A stretch of 19,494 nucleotides of DNA from Pseudovibrio sp. JCM 19062 (GCA_001310715.1 BAXV01000070.1:1-19494); one strand, 5' to 3'; counted from the stretch's first letter, positions 1 through 9,007 are shown. Notes: a model not told the origin generated them from the sequence alone. Program-made: numbers and translations.

Positions 1-608
1 CGCATGCTAGCGGCCATCAGTCATGATTTACGCACGCCGATTACATCCTTACGCATCCGCGCCGAATTCATTGATGATGATGAAGACCGTGAGCGTATGA
101 TTGCCACTTTGGATGAGATGCAGGCCATGGTAGAGGAAACTCTTGCCTTTACCCGCGAGGATTCCAGACAGGAAGAGCAGCTTCTGTAGATCTTGGCAGC
201 TTGCTGGAAAGCATTGCCAATGATCAGGAGGACATGGGCAACCATGTGAAGGTTGAGGCTCATCACCGGGTCGTCCTGAAGTGTCGTCCGGGCTCCCTCA
301 AGCGTGCATTCCAAAACCTCATTGGCAATGCGATCCGCTATGGTGAGGAAGCGGAGGTCACTTTCCGGATTGATGAGGGTTATGCTGAGGTTCGCGTCTC
401 CGACCACGGTCCTGGGATTCCGAAAAACCGTCTTGAAGACGTATTCGAGCCGTTTGTTCGTCTTGAAGAGTCTCGTAACGAGCAGACGGGCGGTATCGGT
501 TTGGGCCTTGCGATCACGCGCAGCATTATTCACGCACAGGGTGGCACCATTCGCCTGGAAAACGGTGCTGAGAAAGGCCTTGTTGCGATTGTGAGATTGC
601 CGATTTAG
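1..608 (+). CDS. Sensor histidine kinase, C-terminal part (frameshifted)
   Basis: This is the catalytic half of a two-component sensor kinase; the sensor and membrane part lies before the window. The first codons give the H-box with the phosphoacceptor His in SHDLRTP. They are followed by the dimerisation helix and then a HATPase_c domain with N-box (NLIGNA), G1 (DHGPGIP), F-box (FEPFVRLE) and G2 (GGIGLGLA). The reading frame changes between about 170 and 190: the first frame stops at 187-189, while the next frame already reads VDLGSLLESIAND, the usual linker to the ATPase domain. One missing base explains this. The protein autophosphorylates on His and passes phosphate to a response regulator, which is not in the window and is probably upstream. 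The domain assignment is secure; the signal sensed is unknown. Confidence 0.9.
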
Positions 609-647
609 CCGCGCGACATCCCCCTGATACCAGAAAGTTTAAGAGTT

Positions 648-662
648 CCGTTACCCTAACGG
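648..662 (+). terminator. Short hairpin after the histidine kinase gene
   Basis: A perfect 6-bp inverted repeat (CCGTTA / TAACGG) with a CCC loop lies 40 bases after the kinase stop codon and is followed by a short pyrimidine-rich stretch. It may be a weak terminator separating the kinase from the next gene. The T-tract is poor, so the call is tentative. Confidence 0.3.
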
Positions 663-732
663 CACGCCTTTTCTCACGGGTGCGCGCTCAGGTTCGTCAT
701 CACTCTGCATAACAACAAGAAGCAGAGCAACA

Positions 733-1393
733 ATGACAGAAGAACCAGGCATTAAGACCGAACCTGCTGTTGACACAGCCTCGACTGTAGAGGTGCTGGC
801 CAGTGCCATTGCCAAAAAAAGGATATAGAGCCATTGGGCGCTACTATTCGTTTTCCAAGTGGAAGCAGTTGCAGCCAACTGAGGCCCAGCAGCTAATTGC
901 TGCGGGCCTCTCTATCATCACCGTTTATGAAGACAGCAACGACCGAGCCTCGTCCTTTACGAACGCAACAGGCAATCAACAGGCGACACAGGCCTTGCAT
1001 CTGGCGCAGAATGTTATCAGGCAACCAAAGCTCAGGCATTTATTTTGCGGTTGATTACGACGCTACTTATTATGACTACGTCAATTACATCGCCCCGTAT
1101 TTCGAGGCAGTACAGGCTGTCTTTAAAGACGCCGGTGATCCCTACAAGATTGGCGTCTATGGGAACGGTTTGGTCTGCGAAAAAGCGCTGGAGGATGATC
1201 TGGTGAAGCTCACGTGCTTAGCCAATCCAAGGGGTTCCAAGACTATCAAGCCTTTCGCGACAGCCGAAAGTGGAACATCTTGCAAGGGGACGCCGTTCAG
1301 ATCTCCGGTACCGGCTTTGACAGTGACACGATCAACCTGACCAATGGCGATTTTGGCGGGTTTACGCACCTTGTTCCGGTGGCAGACAGTTAA
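733..1393 (+). CDS. DUF1906 / Rv2525c-like glycoside hydrolase-like protein (three frameshifts)
   Basis: Stitching three frames together gives a protein of about 219 residues. It has the pattern of the DUF1906 (glycoside-hydrolase-like, TIM-barrel) family: GYRAIGRYYS near the start, then AAGLSIITVYED, IYFAVDYDA, YKIGVYGNG, and a C-terminal WNILQGD with DFGGF before the stop. Three indels break it. There is an extra A in the A-run near 812-819, an extra A near 1030 (CCAAAGC), and a missing base near 1226. After repair nothing is lost, so it is probably intact in the organism. No signal peptide is visible at the ATG chosen (733), and the ribosome site is weak. Family members are proposed to act on cell-wall or other polysaccharides, but the substrate is unproven. 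The family call is fairly sure; the function is not. Confidence 0.72.
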
Positions 1394-1424
1394 CCTCACC
1401 CGTTCGAAGCAACGGGAAGCGAGG

Positions 1425-1454
1425 CCTTGCGCAGTCACCACGGACTGCGCAAGG
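1425..1454. terminator. Hairpin between convergent DUF1906 gene and glcB
   Basis: A perfect 12-bp inverted repeat (CCTTGCGCAGTC at 1425-1436, GACTGCGCAAGG at 1443-1454) with a six-base loop sits in the 71-base gap between two convergent stop codons. Position and strength suit a shared bidirectional terminator. It lacks a long T-tract on either strand (ATTTG on plus), so it may act with help from other factors. Confidence 0.6.
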
Positions 1455-1464
1455 ATTTGTCAGA

Positions 1465-3642
1465 TCAGGCAGTGGCAGTAAGCTTTGCCTTTGCTTCCAG
1501 ACGGCGCTTGTGCAGCACGGGTTCGGTGTACCCGCTTGGCTGAATGCGGCCTTTGAACACCAGATCACAGGCGGCCTGGAAGGCAACGGAGTTGTCGAAG
1601 TCAGGTGCCATGTTGCGATAGGCCGGATCGCCCGCGTTCTGCTCATCCACCACAGCGGCCATACGTTTCATGATCTCCATCACCTGTTCCTCAGAACAGA
1701 CCTTGTGATGCAGCCAGTTTGCGATGTGCTGGGAGGAGATGCGGCAGGTGGCGCGGTCTTCCATCAGCGCCACATTATGGATATCCGGCACCTTGGAACA
1801 GCCAACGCCCTGCTCTACCCAGCGCACAACATAGCCTAGGATGCCCTGCGCGTTGTTCTCAACTTCCGCCTGAATGTCTTCCGGTGTCCAGTTTGGATTG
1901 GTTGCAACCGGAATGGAAAGAATATCTTCCAGTTTGGCTGGCGTGCGGTCTGTCAATTCATCCTGAACCGCAGGCACGCAGACCTGATGGTAATGCATGG
2001 CATGCAAGGTTGCTGCGGTTGGAGACGGGACATGCGGTGTTTGCACCGGCTTTGGGATGGCCGATCTTCTGCTCCAGCATGGCGTGCATGAGGTCCGGCA
2101 TGGCCCACATGCCCTTGCCGATTTGCGCATGTTCGCGCAAACCACAGGCAAGGCCGGTGTCCACGTTATGGTCCTCATAGGCGCTGATCCAGTTGGCTTG
2201 CTTCATGTCCGCCTTGCGGATCATGGGGCCAGCTTCCATGGAGGTGTGGATTTCATCGCCGGTGCGGTCAAGGAAGCCGGTGTTAATGAAGCACACACGG
2301 GATTTCGCAGCGCGGATGCACTCCTTGAGGTTAACCGTAGTGCGGCGTTCCTCGTCCATGATGCCCATTTTTAGCGTGTTGCGCGGCAGGTCCAGCACAT
2401 CTTCCACACGGCCAAACAGCTCGTCGGCAAAGGCCACTTCGTCCGGGCCATGCATTTTGGGCTTCACGATGTAGACGGAGCCAGACACGGAGTTCATGTT
2501 GCGCGCGGTTGCGCCTCGCGCATGCCAATATCGTGAATGGCGCAGAGGGAGGTGATCATGCATCCATGATGCCTTCAAAGACCTCGTTGCCATCCTGATC
2601 AAGAATAGCCGGATTGGTCATGAGATGGCCGACGTTGCGCACCAGCATGAGGGAGCGGCCCTTCAGCGCCAGCGGGTCGCCCTGCGCGTCTGTATAGGTG
2701 CGGTCAGCATTCAACGCGCGGGTGAAGGTTTTATCGCCTTTGGTGAGTTCTTCCTTCAAATCACCCTTCATCAAGCCCAGCCAGTTGCGGTAGGCCAGTG
2801 TCTTGTCTTCGCCGTCCACGGCTGCAACGGAATCTTCGCAGTCCATGATGGTGGAGATGGCAGATTCCAAAATGATGTCGCTGATGCCCGCTTTGTCCGC
2901 AGCGCCGATTGGGCTGGTACGGTCAAACAGAAGGTCAAAGTGCAGGCCATTCTTTTGAAGCAGAATCGAGGTTGGCTCGTCTTTATCGCCAGAGTAGCCA
3001 AGAACCCAAGCGGGTCCTGAAGGCCAGCCATATCCTCGTTTTCAAGGGTCAGCGCCAGAGACCCGCCCATAATGGCGAACTCTGTAACATCAGCCCAGCT
3101 GCCTTCGTCCAGCGGCAGGGCTTCATCCAGCTTCTTGCGCGCATAGGCGATCACTTCCGCACCGCGCTTTGGATCGTAGCCGCCCGCCTGTGGGGTGGTG
3201 CCCATGGCATCGGTGCCGTACAGCGCATCATACAAGGAGCCCCAGCGCGCATTGGCGGCGTTGAGGGCGTAACGGGCGTTCATGACAGGGACAACAAGCT
3301 GCGGGCCTGCAATCTCGGCGATTTCCGGATCAACGTTGCCGGTATCGACCTCAAAGCTGTCGCGCTCCGGCAAAAGGTAGCCCAGCTCCTCGAGGAAGGC
3401 CCGATAGGCTTCCAGATTGATGGCGCCGGGGTTGGCTTTGTGCCATGCATCAATCTTTGTCTGGATATCTTCACGAATTTGGAGCAGTTCGCGGTTTTTG
3501 GGTGTCAGATCCCGGATCACCTGAGCAAAGCTTCCCAGAACTGATCGGATGCAACTCCGGTTCCCGGAAGCGCTTCTTTTTCGATGAAGGCATGGAGTTC
3601 CGGTGAAACCTGAAGCGATGCAACATTCACTCTTTGCGACAT
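1465..3642 (-). CDS. glcB: Malate synthase G (multiple frameshifts)
   Basis: Malate synthase G condenses glyoxylate with acetyl-CoA to malate in the cytosol, the last step of glyoxylate and glycolate use. The pieces join into about 727 residues, close to the 723 of E. coli GlcB. Recognisable stretches include [58 protein letters not shown] and the C-terminal [16 protein letters not shown]. The start at 3642 reads MSQRVNV and follows a GAGGGGA ribosome site. Five breaks are visible, all apparent base losses: near 3533, 3004, 2563, 2516, and a two-base loss near 2046 where AWVPSP is expected. All conserved blocks survive repair, so I think the gene is functional and the sequence is faulty. Transcription starts in the 3643-3991 gap. 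No isocitrate lyase gene is in the window. Confidence 0.95.
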
Positions 3643-3705
3643 GGGTCCCCTCGTCTTATCATTTTGCAGGAGACTTGCCGTCAGGTCCTGCTGCTTCGTT
3701 TTTCC

Positions 3706-3723
3706 AAAGCAAACCCTTGCAAA
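3706..3723 (-). promoter_or_regulatory. Tandem TTTGC half-sites upstream of glcB
   Basis: On the minus strand TTTGCAAG is followed by TTTGCTTT, with the two TTTGC cores ten bases (one helical turn) apart. They lie about 65-80 bases before the glcB start codon. RamB/ScfR-type regulators of acetate and short-chain acyl-CoA metabolism recognise TTTGCAAA-like sites, so control of malate synthase by such a protein is conceivable. The spacing is not the canonical one I recall, so this is a suggestion only. Confidence 0.25.
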
Positions 3724-3861
3724 TTCAATCCCAAGTTTCAATGCATCAATTCGTTATCAGTTGTTTCAAAACACAGGTGATTGACTGGACAGATTGTGCA
3801 GGTCCAGCCGAAGCCTGATTTTTGCCCGTATTTCCTGTAAGTTATCGCAGAGTACCGCAGG

Positions 3862-3874
3862 GTATGCGGCATAC
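3862..3874. promoter_or_regulatory. 13-base palindrome, candidate operator before the EamA gene
   Basis: GTATGC-G-GCATAC is a perfect palindrome with a single central base. It abuts a possible -35 element (TTGATG, 3875-3880), where a bound dimeric repressor could block transcription. No regulator gene lies nearby to suggest an owner. Confidence 0.3.
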
Positions 3875-3904
3875 TTGATGAAACCTCTAGAGCAATTGTG
3901 TAAA
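3875..3904 (+). promoter_or_regulatory. Possible sigma-70 promoter for the EamA permease gene
   Basis: TTGATG (3875-3880) and TGTAAA (3899-3904) match the -35 and -10 consensus at four of six bases each, with an 18-base spacer. This would give a leader of roughly 80 bases to the ATG at 3992. It is a weak match found by eye. Confidence 0.25.
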
Positions 3905-3991
3905 TTACCCTTGCATTTGACGGGCGGAGCATGAAGGGTGATCTGGCCTTACCTGCGGTGTCTCCCACTCGCCTATTTACGGACAGATTAC

Positions 3992-4914
3992 ATGCCTCTT
4001 CTTCGATCTTTGTACAGCAGACCGATGCTGCTTCTGGTGCTGACCACGCTCATGTGGAGTGGCAACGCCGTGGCCAGTAAGCTTGCTGTGGGGCATGTCT
4101 CGCCAATGGTGATTGTGTTTTTGCGCTGGATGATTGTGGCGGGGCTTATGAGCCTGATTGCGTGGCGCGAGCTTATTGCATCCTGGGATGCGATCCGCCC
4201 TCACCTTGTCAGCATTGCGCTGATGGCGGCCTTCGGCTTTTCGGGCTTTAACGGCCTGTTCTATCTGGCAGCGCATAACACCACAGCAGTGAATATCGGT
4301 ATTTTGCAGGGTTCGATCCCGATGATCGTTGTCGTCGGGGCTTATTTCCTGTTTGGGGCGCGGGTGACGTTGGTTCAGTTCATCGGCATCCTGCTGACTT
4401 TGCTCGGGGTTTTTCTCGTTGCGAGCCAAGGCAGTTTGCAGGTGCTTTTAAACCTTCAGATCAATCCGGGTGATGCTTTGATGCTGGTTGCGGCGCTGTT
4501 TTATGCCGGTTACACGCTGGCTTTGCGGAACCGCCCCAAGGTCCCGGCACTTGCCTTCTTTGCGGTGATGGCATTTGTTGCCGCTCTTGTCTCCCTGCCC
4601 ATGCTGGCCGTTGAGTACACTCAGGAGACGCTGGTGTGGCCCACTATGCAGGGTGGCTGGTTATCTTCTACATTGCTCTCTGCCCTTCCTTCCTTGCGCA
4701 GATCTTCTTTATTCGCGGGGTCGAGTTGATCGGGCCGAACCGGGCTGGCGTGTTTGTTAATCTGGTACCGGTGTTTTCCGCTGCCATGGCGATCATTTTG
4801 CTGGGTGAGGAGTTCGCGCTTTACCATGGAGCTGCCCTTGCCCTTGTGCTTGGCGGGATCTGGATTGCAGAAAAGTTTGCCTGGGAGAAGCGGTTCAAGA
4901 AGGTAGAGGCTTGA
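3992..4914 (+). CDS. EamA/DMT superfamily permease (one frameshift)
   Basis: This is an inner-membrane drug/metabolite transporter of about 307 residues with ten hydrophobic segments in two EamA repeats. The first repeat begins LMWSGNAVASKLA and runs through the typical FLRW and AAFGFSGFNGLFYLAA stretches. The second ends with FFIRGVELIGPNRAGVFVNLVPVF and LLGEEF, both hallmarks of the family. The frame changes near 4658 (one base missing in GGGTGGCTGG), so the last two fifths read in the next frame. The ATG at 3992 is preferred over an upstream start at 3938 because the extra residues are not membrane-like, though its ribosome site is weak. Such proteins export amino acids, nucleosides or drugs; the substrate cannot be read from sequence. 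The next gene starts about 70 bases downstream on the same strand. Confidence 0.9.
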
Positions 4915-4983
4915 TCTTAACACAACAGAGAGCTGCATTACTCACAGGCTCTAAGGTCTAGCATTCCGATAGATTTTGTTTTT

Positions 4984-5999
4984 GTGTTATGTAACGCGCA
5001 AGTATTGTTGTGTCATGTTCAGCCAAACCTCAGCCAGACATGGACGCCTCGTGACCATAAGTTTGAGCATACCCTTTTGGGAGCTGATCTCTCCGTTCAG
5101 GTATGCGCAGTTGTAAATCCAGAGGTTTTTCAGGCAGTGTCCATCGGTCTATCGCTTCCAGATATTCCCGCTTCTGATAGGGCGGGCATTCCCGCACGGT
5201 TTTCCAGCCTTGTTGCAGCGGCCCATCCTGATGGCGGGGCTCTTGTTTCCGCACGGATGATTGGTTTTCCGCGGCAGCATGTGGTGGCTGCGGAGCTGCG
5301 GGAATTTTCCGGCTTTGAGGCAAACTTTGCCATTGTTGCCAAGCATATGATTGAACACGCCAAAGAGATTCGGGAAGCGCCAACAACCAAGATTGGCGCA
5401 AGCCTTGCGCTGAAGACGATTTGTCAGGCGGTGCTGAACCGGATCTCGGTGACCTACCTTCTTTCTGGCCGGGCACCGCGTCTGGACGAACTGCGGTTTG
5501 TGCTGCACGACAAGGCCCCTTGGGTGGAGCTTTACTATGATCCCCGGCTTAGTCTTGAGGATTTTGAGCTTAATCCCGATCAGGGGCCTGCCGAGCTGTT
5601 TGCGCTTTCCATCTGCTTTGATGACATCATTCAGGTCTTCCACCGTGAGCTGGGGCGGCGGAAAGTGGCTCCTTCGGTGTTTTATTCCACGATTGCCGTC
5701 TCAATCACGTCGCCGTTCTTGGTGCTGCGTCGTCACGGAGCCAAGCCACCGGAGGTTGCCAGTGTGATGCGGGCTTATCTGGCGAGCTTGGCAAGAAAAT
5801 TAATGACGGGATTGTGTGGCGACAGCGCGAACTTGCGGGGCAGATTGAGTACGCGCCGAGACGCAAAGCCTGCTGCCTGAAATATGCCCTGCCCTCCAAG
5901 CCGCATTTGTGCTCCACCTGTTCGCGGAGCACACAGACCACGTTCTTTGATGAGGTCAACGGACCTGTCGGCGGCCATTCGTTGCCCGATGGCCGCTAG
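4984..5999 (+). CDS. FhuF-like ferric/siderophore iron reductase (one frameshift)
   Basis: The main frame (to 5880) is undistinguished, but restoring one base near 5782 (CTGGCGAG to CTGGGCGAG) extends it as GELGKKINDGIVWRQREL to a stop at 5997-5999. The extension holds a cysteine cluster: Cys codons at 5871, 5874, 5910 and 5919, in the context RKACCLKYALP...LCSTC. This is the C-terminal pattern of FhuF-type proteins, which bind a 2Fe-2S cluster through CC-x10-CxxC and reduce siderophore-bound Fe(III) in the cytoplasm. Here the spacing is CC-x11-CxxC. The preceding part (ELFALSICFDDIIQVF, PSVFYSTIAVSI) suits the helical FhuF body. The start is uncertain: GTG at 4984 is the first possible codon but has no clear ribosome site. 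No siderophore transport genes adjoin it. Confidence 0.62.
5971..5996. terminator. Inverted repeat at the convergent ends of the FhuF-like and ATPase genes
   Basis: An 8-bp perfect inverted repeat (GCGGCCAT / ATGGCCGC, ten-base loop) overlaps the last codons of the FhuF-like gene, with the stop of the opposing ATPase gene seven bases on. It is the only hairpin at this junction. There is no T-tract, so terminator function is doubtful. Confidence 0.25.
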
Positions 6000-6006
6000 T
6001 TCAGGC

Positions 6007-7472
6007 TTACTTGGTAGCGGTCTGCTTGCCGATATCCGGCAGGGTCACGATCCGGTTGCCGCGCAAATCACTGGCACATATGATGAAGCCCTGCTCCTCC
6101 ATATGGGTGAGCAGCCAGCGCGCTCTGCCGGGTGAGCGGGTGCCGTAAGCTTTCGCAATATCCAGATCTTCGGGACACGGTTCGCCCGCAAACGCTGCTT
6201 TTGCCAGCAAGAGATAGACGCCGCGCATCTCTTCTGGAAGCTGACCTGCGATCACTTCTGCCTGTTGCCAGTCCCCTGCTTCCACTTCTTTCTTATCGAC
6301 GCCAGCACGGGCGACAGACAGGAGCTTGCGGAACTTGGCAAGATCCTGAGACTTGAGGCGCTCAATGCGGCAGCGGACCTGAAAATCCTGATAGAGCTGG
6401 GAGACCGGCGCAAAAGAGGCCTCAGGGTCTTCGAGGATCTTGGCGATGATCTCCTGATACTGCTGGTTCTTTTCTTCCAGATTGAAGAGGTCTTCCGGCT
6501 CGGCTTCAACAACTTCCTTGTGCTGCGCCTGCATGTTGCTGGCCGCTGTTTGCGACAGTTGCATCATCACGTCTTTTGCGGAAGGCGCTGCCACGCGGTT
6601 GTTGTTCAGGACCGGATCATTCTCGGTGGCGGTAAAGATCAGTTCCGCTGCCGTCTCAACAGGTTGATCGGGCAGCGGCATCAGTTTTGGCGAGCCGCCA
6701 CGGCTGCCGGTGACAACGTCGCCGATGACCACTTTTTGCGGGCGGCGGGTCATTGCAGGGCCGAGGGAGATGAACTGGCCACGCTCCAGATTACGGAACT
6801 GTTCTGCCTGACGGCGGTCCATACCCAGCAGATCGGAGGCACGGGCCATGTCGATGTCAAGGAAGGTACGGCCCATCAGGAAGTTGGAGGCTTCAGCAGC
6901 CACGTTCTTGGCAAGCTTTGCCAGACGCTGGGTTGCGATGATGCCAGCCAGACCACGCTTACGACCACGACACATGAGGTTGGTCATGGCCATCAAGGAA
7001 AGGCGGCGGGCTTCTTCGCCGTAGTCGCCTGATGCGGCCGGGGCAAACAGCTGCGCTTCATCGACGACGACGAGCACGGGATACCAGTACTGGCGATCTG
7101 AATCGAACAGGCCGTTCATGAAAGCGGCTGCTGCTTTAAGCTGTTTGTCCGGTTCCAGATGCTCCAGATTGAGAATGACAGAAATACGGTGCTGGCGCAC
7201 GCGGGCGGCGATCATGGTGAGTTCGCGATCGTTCATGGTCGCCTCAATCACCACATGGCCAAACTCATCAGCCAGCGAGACAAAGTCGCCTTCCGGGTCA
7301 ATCACGACCTGCTGAACCCATGGGGCGCTCTGCTCCATGAGGCGTCGCAGCAAATGCGATTTGCCCGAGCCGAATTGCCCTGAACCAGCAAACGAGTTGC
7401 AAGCAATTCCTCAAGATCGACAACAGAGGGAGTACCATGGGGGGTGACACCCATTTCGATGCTGACCGTCAT
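6007..7472 (-). CDS. HerA/DUF87-family ATP-binding protein (one frameshift)
   Basis: This is a cytosolic P-loop ATPase of about 488 residues, related to the HerA/FtsK-like DUF87 group. The start at 7472 gives MTVSIEMGVTPHGTP. The Walker A motif GNSGSGKS (residues 32-39) is split by one missing G near 7373, so an uncorrected frame would start only at 7353, after the P-loop. Walker B is VLVVVDEAQLF (about residues 133-143). It is followed by NLMCRGRKRGLAGIIATQRLAKL, a sensor-like stretch typical of HerA and VirD4-type ATPases. The C-terminal 250 residues are charged and partly helical, ending in a possible winged-helix-like segment (PGRARWLLTHMEEQGFI). HerA partners such as NurA nuclease are absent, so a DNA-translocating role is a family inference only. 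Confidence 0.75.
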
Positions 7473-7849
7473 TCAAAGTCTCTTGTTGTGCCCTATCAAG
7501 GCAGTGAAAACCGGGGTTCCGGCAATATCTGATAGCTGGGAGGTTCACGCAAACTTTCTGATTCTTGCGGAAATAGCAAAGTCGGCAGTTGCGTTCCTCT
7601 ACTTTCCCACAAGCATGCGGTGTGACCATCAAACCAGTACGCTTCAGGAGGCCAAAGCCATGAGAGCAAATGCCATAAATGAGCGAAACAGGCAATTGGA
7701 TATGCCCGATTTCCAAGGGGCAACATCGCTTGCTCTAACAATTACCCTTATATTGACTAGTTTCCGTAGTAGCCTTGGTTGAAATGAGATGCTAAGGACG
7801 GCATTATGTAAAAGAACGTAGTCGGGTAAGCTTGGGGGAAAGCCTGCGC
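7473..7849. other. Intergenic region between ATPase and hemolysin III genes
   Basis: This 377-base gap lies between divergent genes. Overlapping short frames on both strands (for example 7496-7741 on minus) show no family features, no good ribosome sites and odd composition, so I do not call a gene. A TTGACT hexamer (7753-7758) could be a -35 element, but no convincing -10 follows at the right distance. Confidence 0.4.
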
Positions 7850-8497
7850 ATGAGAATGGAAACATATGCTGAGAGAGTAGCGGATGGTGTAATCCACGTT
7901 TTGGGGATTGCCTTTGGCGCTGCTGCCACAACTGCCATCGTGATGGTCTTATGGGCCGCCGATGATTACGCACGGCAAATCAGCATTTACATCTATGCAG
8001 CTACTCTGATGGCCATGCTGACCTGCTCGGCCACCTACAATATTCTGCAAAAAGACAACAAGTTCGGAATTCTACGCCGTCTGGACCATTCTGCGATCTA
8101 TTTCCTGATTGCGGGAACGTATACTCCGCTCTGTCTTATGGTTCTGCGCGGCTGGCTTGGCTACTCTATGCTGGCTGGAATTTGGATTTGTGCAATTGCC
8201 GGGGCAGCGATCAAGATCTTCCGCATGAAGCAGTTGGACAAGTTGGCTGTGCCGATCTATCTGGCCATGGGCTGGGTCAGTTTCTTTGCCGTCATACCGA
8301 TCTTTAACCAGCTTTCCGTTGCCGGTTTCACACTTCTGCTCACCGGTGGTGCCCTTTATACGATTGGCACATTGTTTTACATCTGGAAGAACCTGCCGTT
8401 CCAGAACGCAATCTGGCATGGTTTTGTACTGTCAGCTGCCGCCTGTCACTTTGCCATGATCATGGTGGATGTGGCCCTACCGGGTCTTACAACCTGA
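7850..8497 (+). CDS. Hemolysin III / YqfA (PAQR-like) family membrane protein
   Basis: This is an inner-membrane protein of 215 residues with about seven hydrophobic segments. It carries the HlyIII family signatures: ERVADGVIHVLGI near the N-terminus, RRLDHSAIYFLIAGTYTP in the middle and HGFVLSAAACHFAMI near the C-terminus. The conserved Ser/His/Asp residues of these blocks form the metal site in PAQR-type proteins. I chose the ATG at 7850 because a GGGGGAA ribosome site (7834-7840) precedes it; a TTG at 7832 would place that site inside the gene. The reading frame is intact. The name derives from a Bacillus cereus pore-former, but most bacterial members are thought to have lipid- or membrane-homeostasis roles and are not toxins. 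The next gene is convergent. Confidence 0.9.
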   Translation: MRMETYAERVADGVIHVLGIAFGAAATTAIVMVLWAADDYARQISIYIYAATLMAMLTCSATYNILQKDNKFGILRRLDHSAIYFLIAGTYTPLCLMVLRGWLGYSMLAGIWICAIAGAAIKIFRMKQLDKLAVPIYLAMGWVSFFAVIPIFNQLSVAGFTLLLTGGALYTIGTLFYIWKNLPFQNAIWHGFVLSAAACHFAMIMVDVALPGLTT

Positions 8498-8519
8498 TTG
8501 CTTCGACAAAACTTGGGTG

Positions 8520-8540
8520 GGGATGACCTCCCCTTCCCAG
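8520..8540. terminator. Weak hairpin between hemolysin III and cupin genes
   Basis: GGGGA and TCCCC arms around a five-base loop lie in the short gap between these convergent genes. On the minus strand the hairpin is followed after a few bases by AAGTTTTG. It is a plausible but weak terminator for the cupin transcript. Confidence 0.25.
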
Positions 8541-8550
8541 TCTGGTGACC

Positions 8551-8865
8551 TTAAACACTTCCCTCCGTCTCAACCACAAGAACACGCGCTTCTCCACGGG
8601 GATGGGCGACGTGTTCAGTCCCGATTGCAGCGTAGAAGATATCGCCTGATTTGAGCAGGGCAGAGTTCTCTTCTCCGTTGCTGCGGTACTTCATTTCAAC
8701 CACACCATCCAGAACAACAAAGACCTCCTCGCCCTCATTGACGTGCCATTTATAAGGCTGGTTCGCCCAATGCAGACGGGTGGTGATGCCGTTCATATTG
8801 GCAATTTGCTGCGCTCCCCAGGCTTTATCGGTGGTAAACCTTGAACTTCTGATAATGCTCGCCAT
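8551..8865 (-). CDS. Small single-domain cupin protein
   Basis: This is a 104-residue protein with one RmlC-like cupin barrel. Motif 1 is represented by WHVNEGEEVFVVLDG (around residues 40-54) and motif 2 by GDIFYAAIGTEHVAHP (around 74-89). The His and Glu residues of these blocks are the usual metal ligands, though the HxH pair of motif 1 is reduced to a single His here. The ATG at 8863-8865 follows a strong GGGGAGA site. The frame is intact. Such small cupins may be metal-dependent enzymes, isomerases or sensors, and the substrate cannot be stated. It is divergent from the dipeptidase gene across a 198-base gap. Confidence 0.85.
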   Translation of the reverse strand: MASIIRSSRFTTDKAWGAQQIANMNGITTRLHWANQPYKWHVNEGEEVFVVLDGVVEMKYRSNGEENSALLKSGDIFYAAIGTEHVAHPRGEARVLVVETEGSV

Positions 8866-9007
8866 TGTGTCTCCCCTTCATAAGACCAGCCGGAAACCCG
8901 ACTGATCCTATTGATTTTAGGGGAATAATAAGGAAGAGTGTAGTTTCAGATCCCGCCAATGTGGCCTCGCTTCATGCCAGCGGTCTAGGGCTTCATGTCA
9001 ATTCCCA

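Larger units (their letters stand above)
3643..3991. other. Intergenic promoter region between glcB and the EamA permease gene
   Basis: This 349-base gap separates divergent genes and should hold both promoters. I see no gene in it; the reading frame at 3738-3968 on the minus strand has no family features. On the glcB side, minus-strand TTTGC half-sites occur at 3706-3723. On the permease side lie a 13-base palindrome (3862-3874) and a possible sigma-70 promoter (3875-3904). A 6-bp inverted repeat (CTGGAC / GTCCAG) also occurs near 3785-3810. Confidence 0.5.

Noticed and set aside
733..3642. A decaying pseudogene island covering the DUF1906 and malate synthase genes
   Set aside because: The breaks are only one- or two-base indels, mostly at homopolymers, with all conserved motifs kept, and the same pattern continues through core genes across the window.
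3738..3968. 76-residue minus-strand frame between glcB and the EamA gene
   Set aside because: It has no ribosome site, no recognisable domain, and overlaps the candidate promoter and palindrome.
6265..7032. 255-residue plus-strand frame opposite the HerA-like ATPase
   Set aside because: It is an antisense shadow; the minus strand has the Walker motifs and an appropriate start.
7411..7782. Short overlapping frames on both strands between the ATPase and hemolysin III genes
   Set aside because: None has a good ribosome site or family-like sequence; they overlap each other and the region is better read as intergenic.
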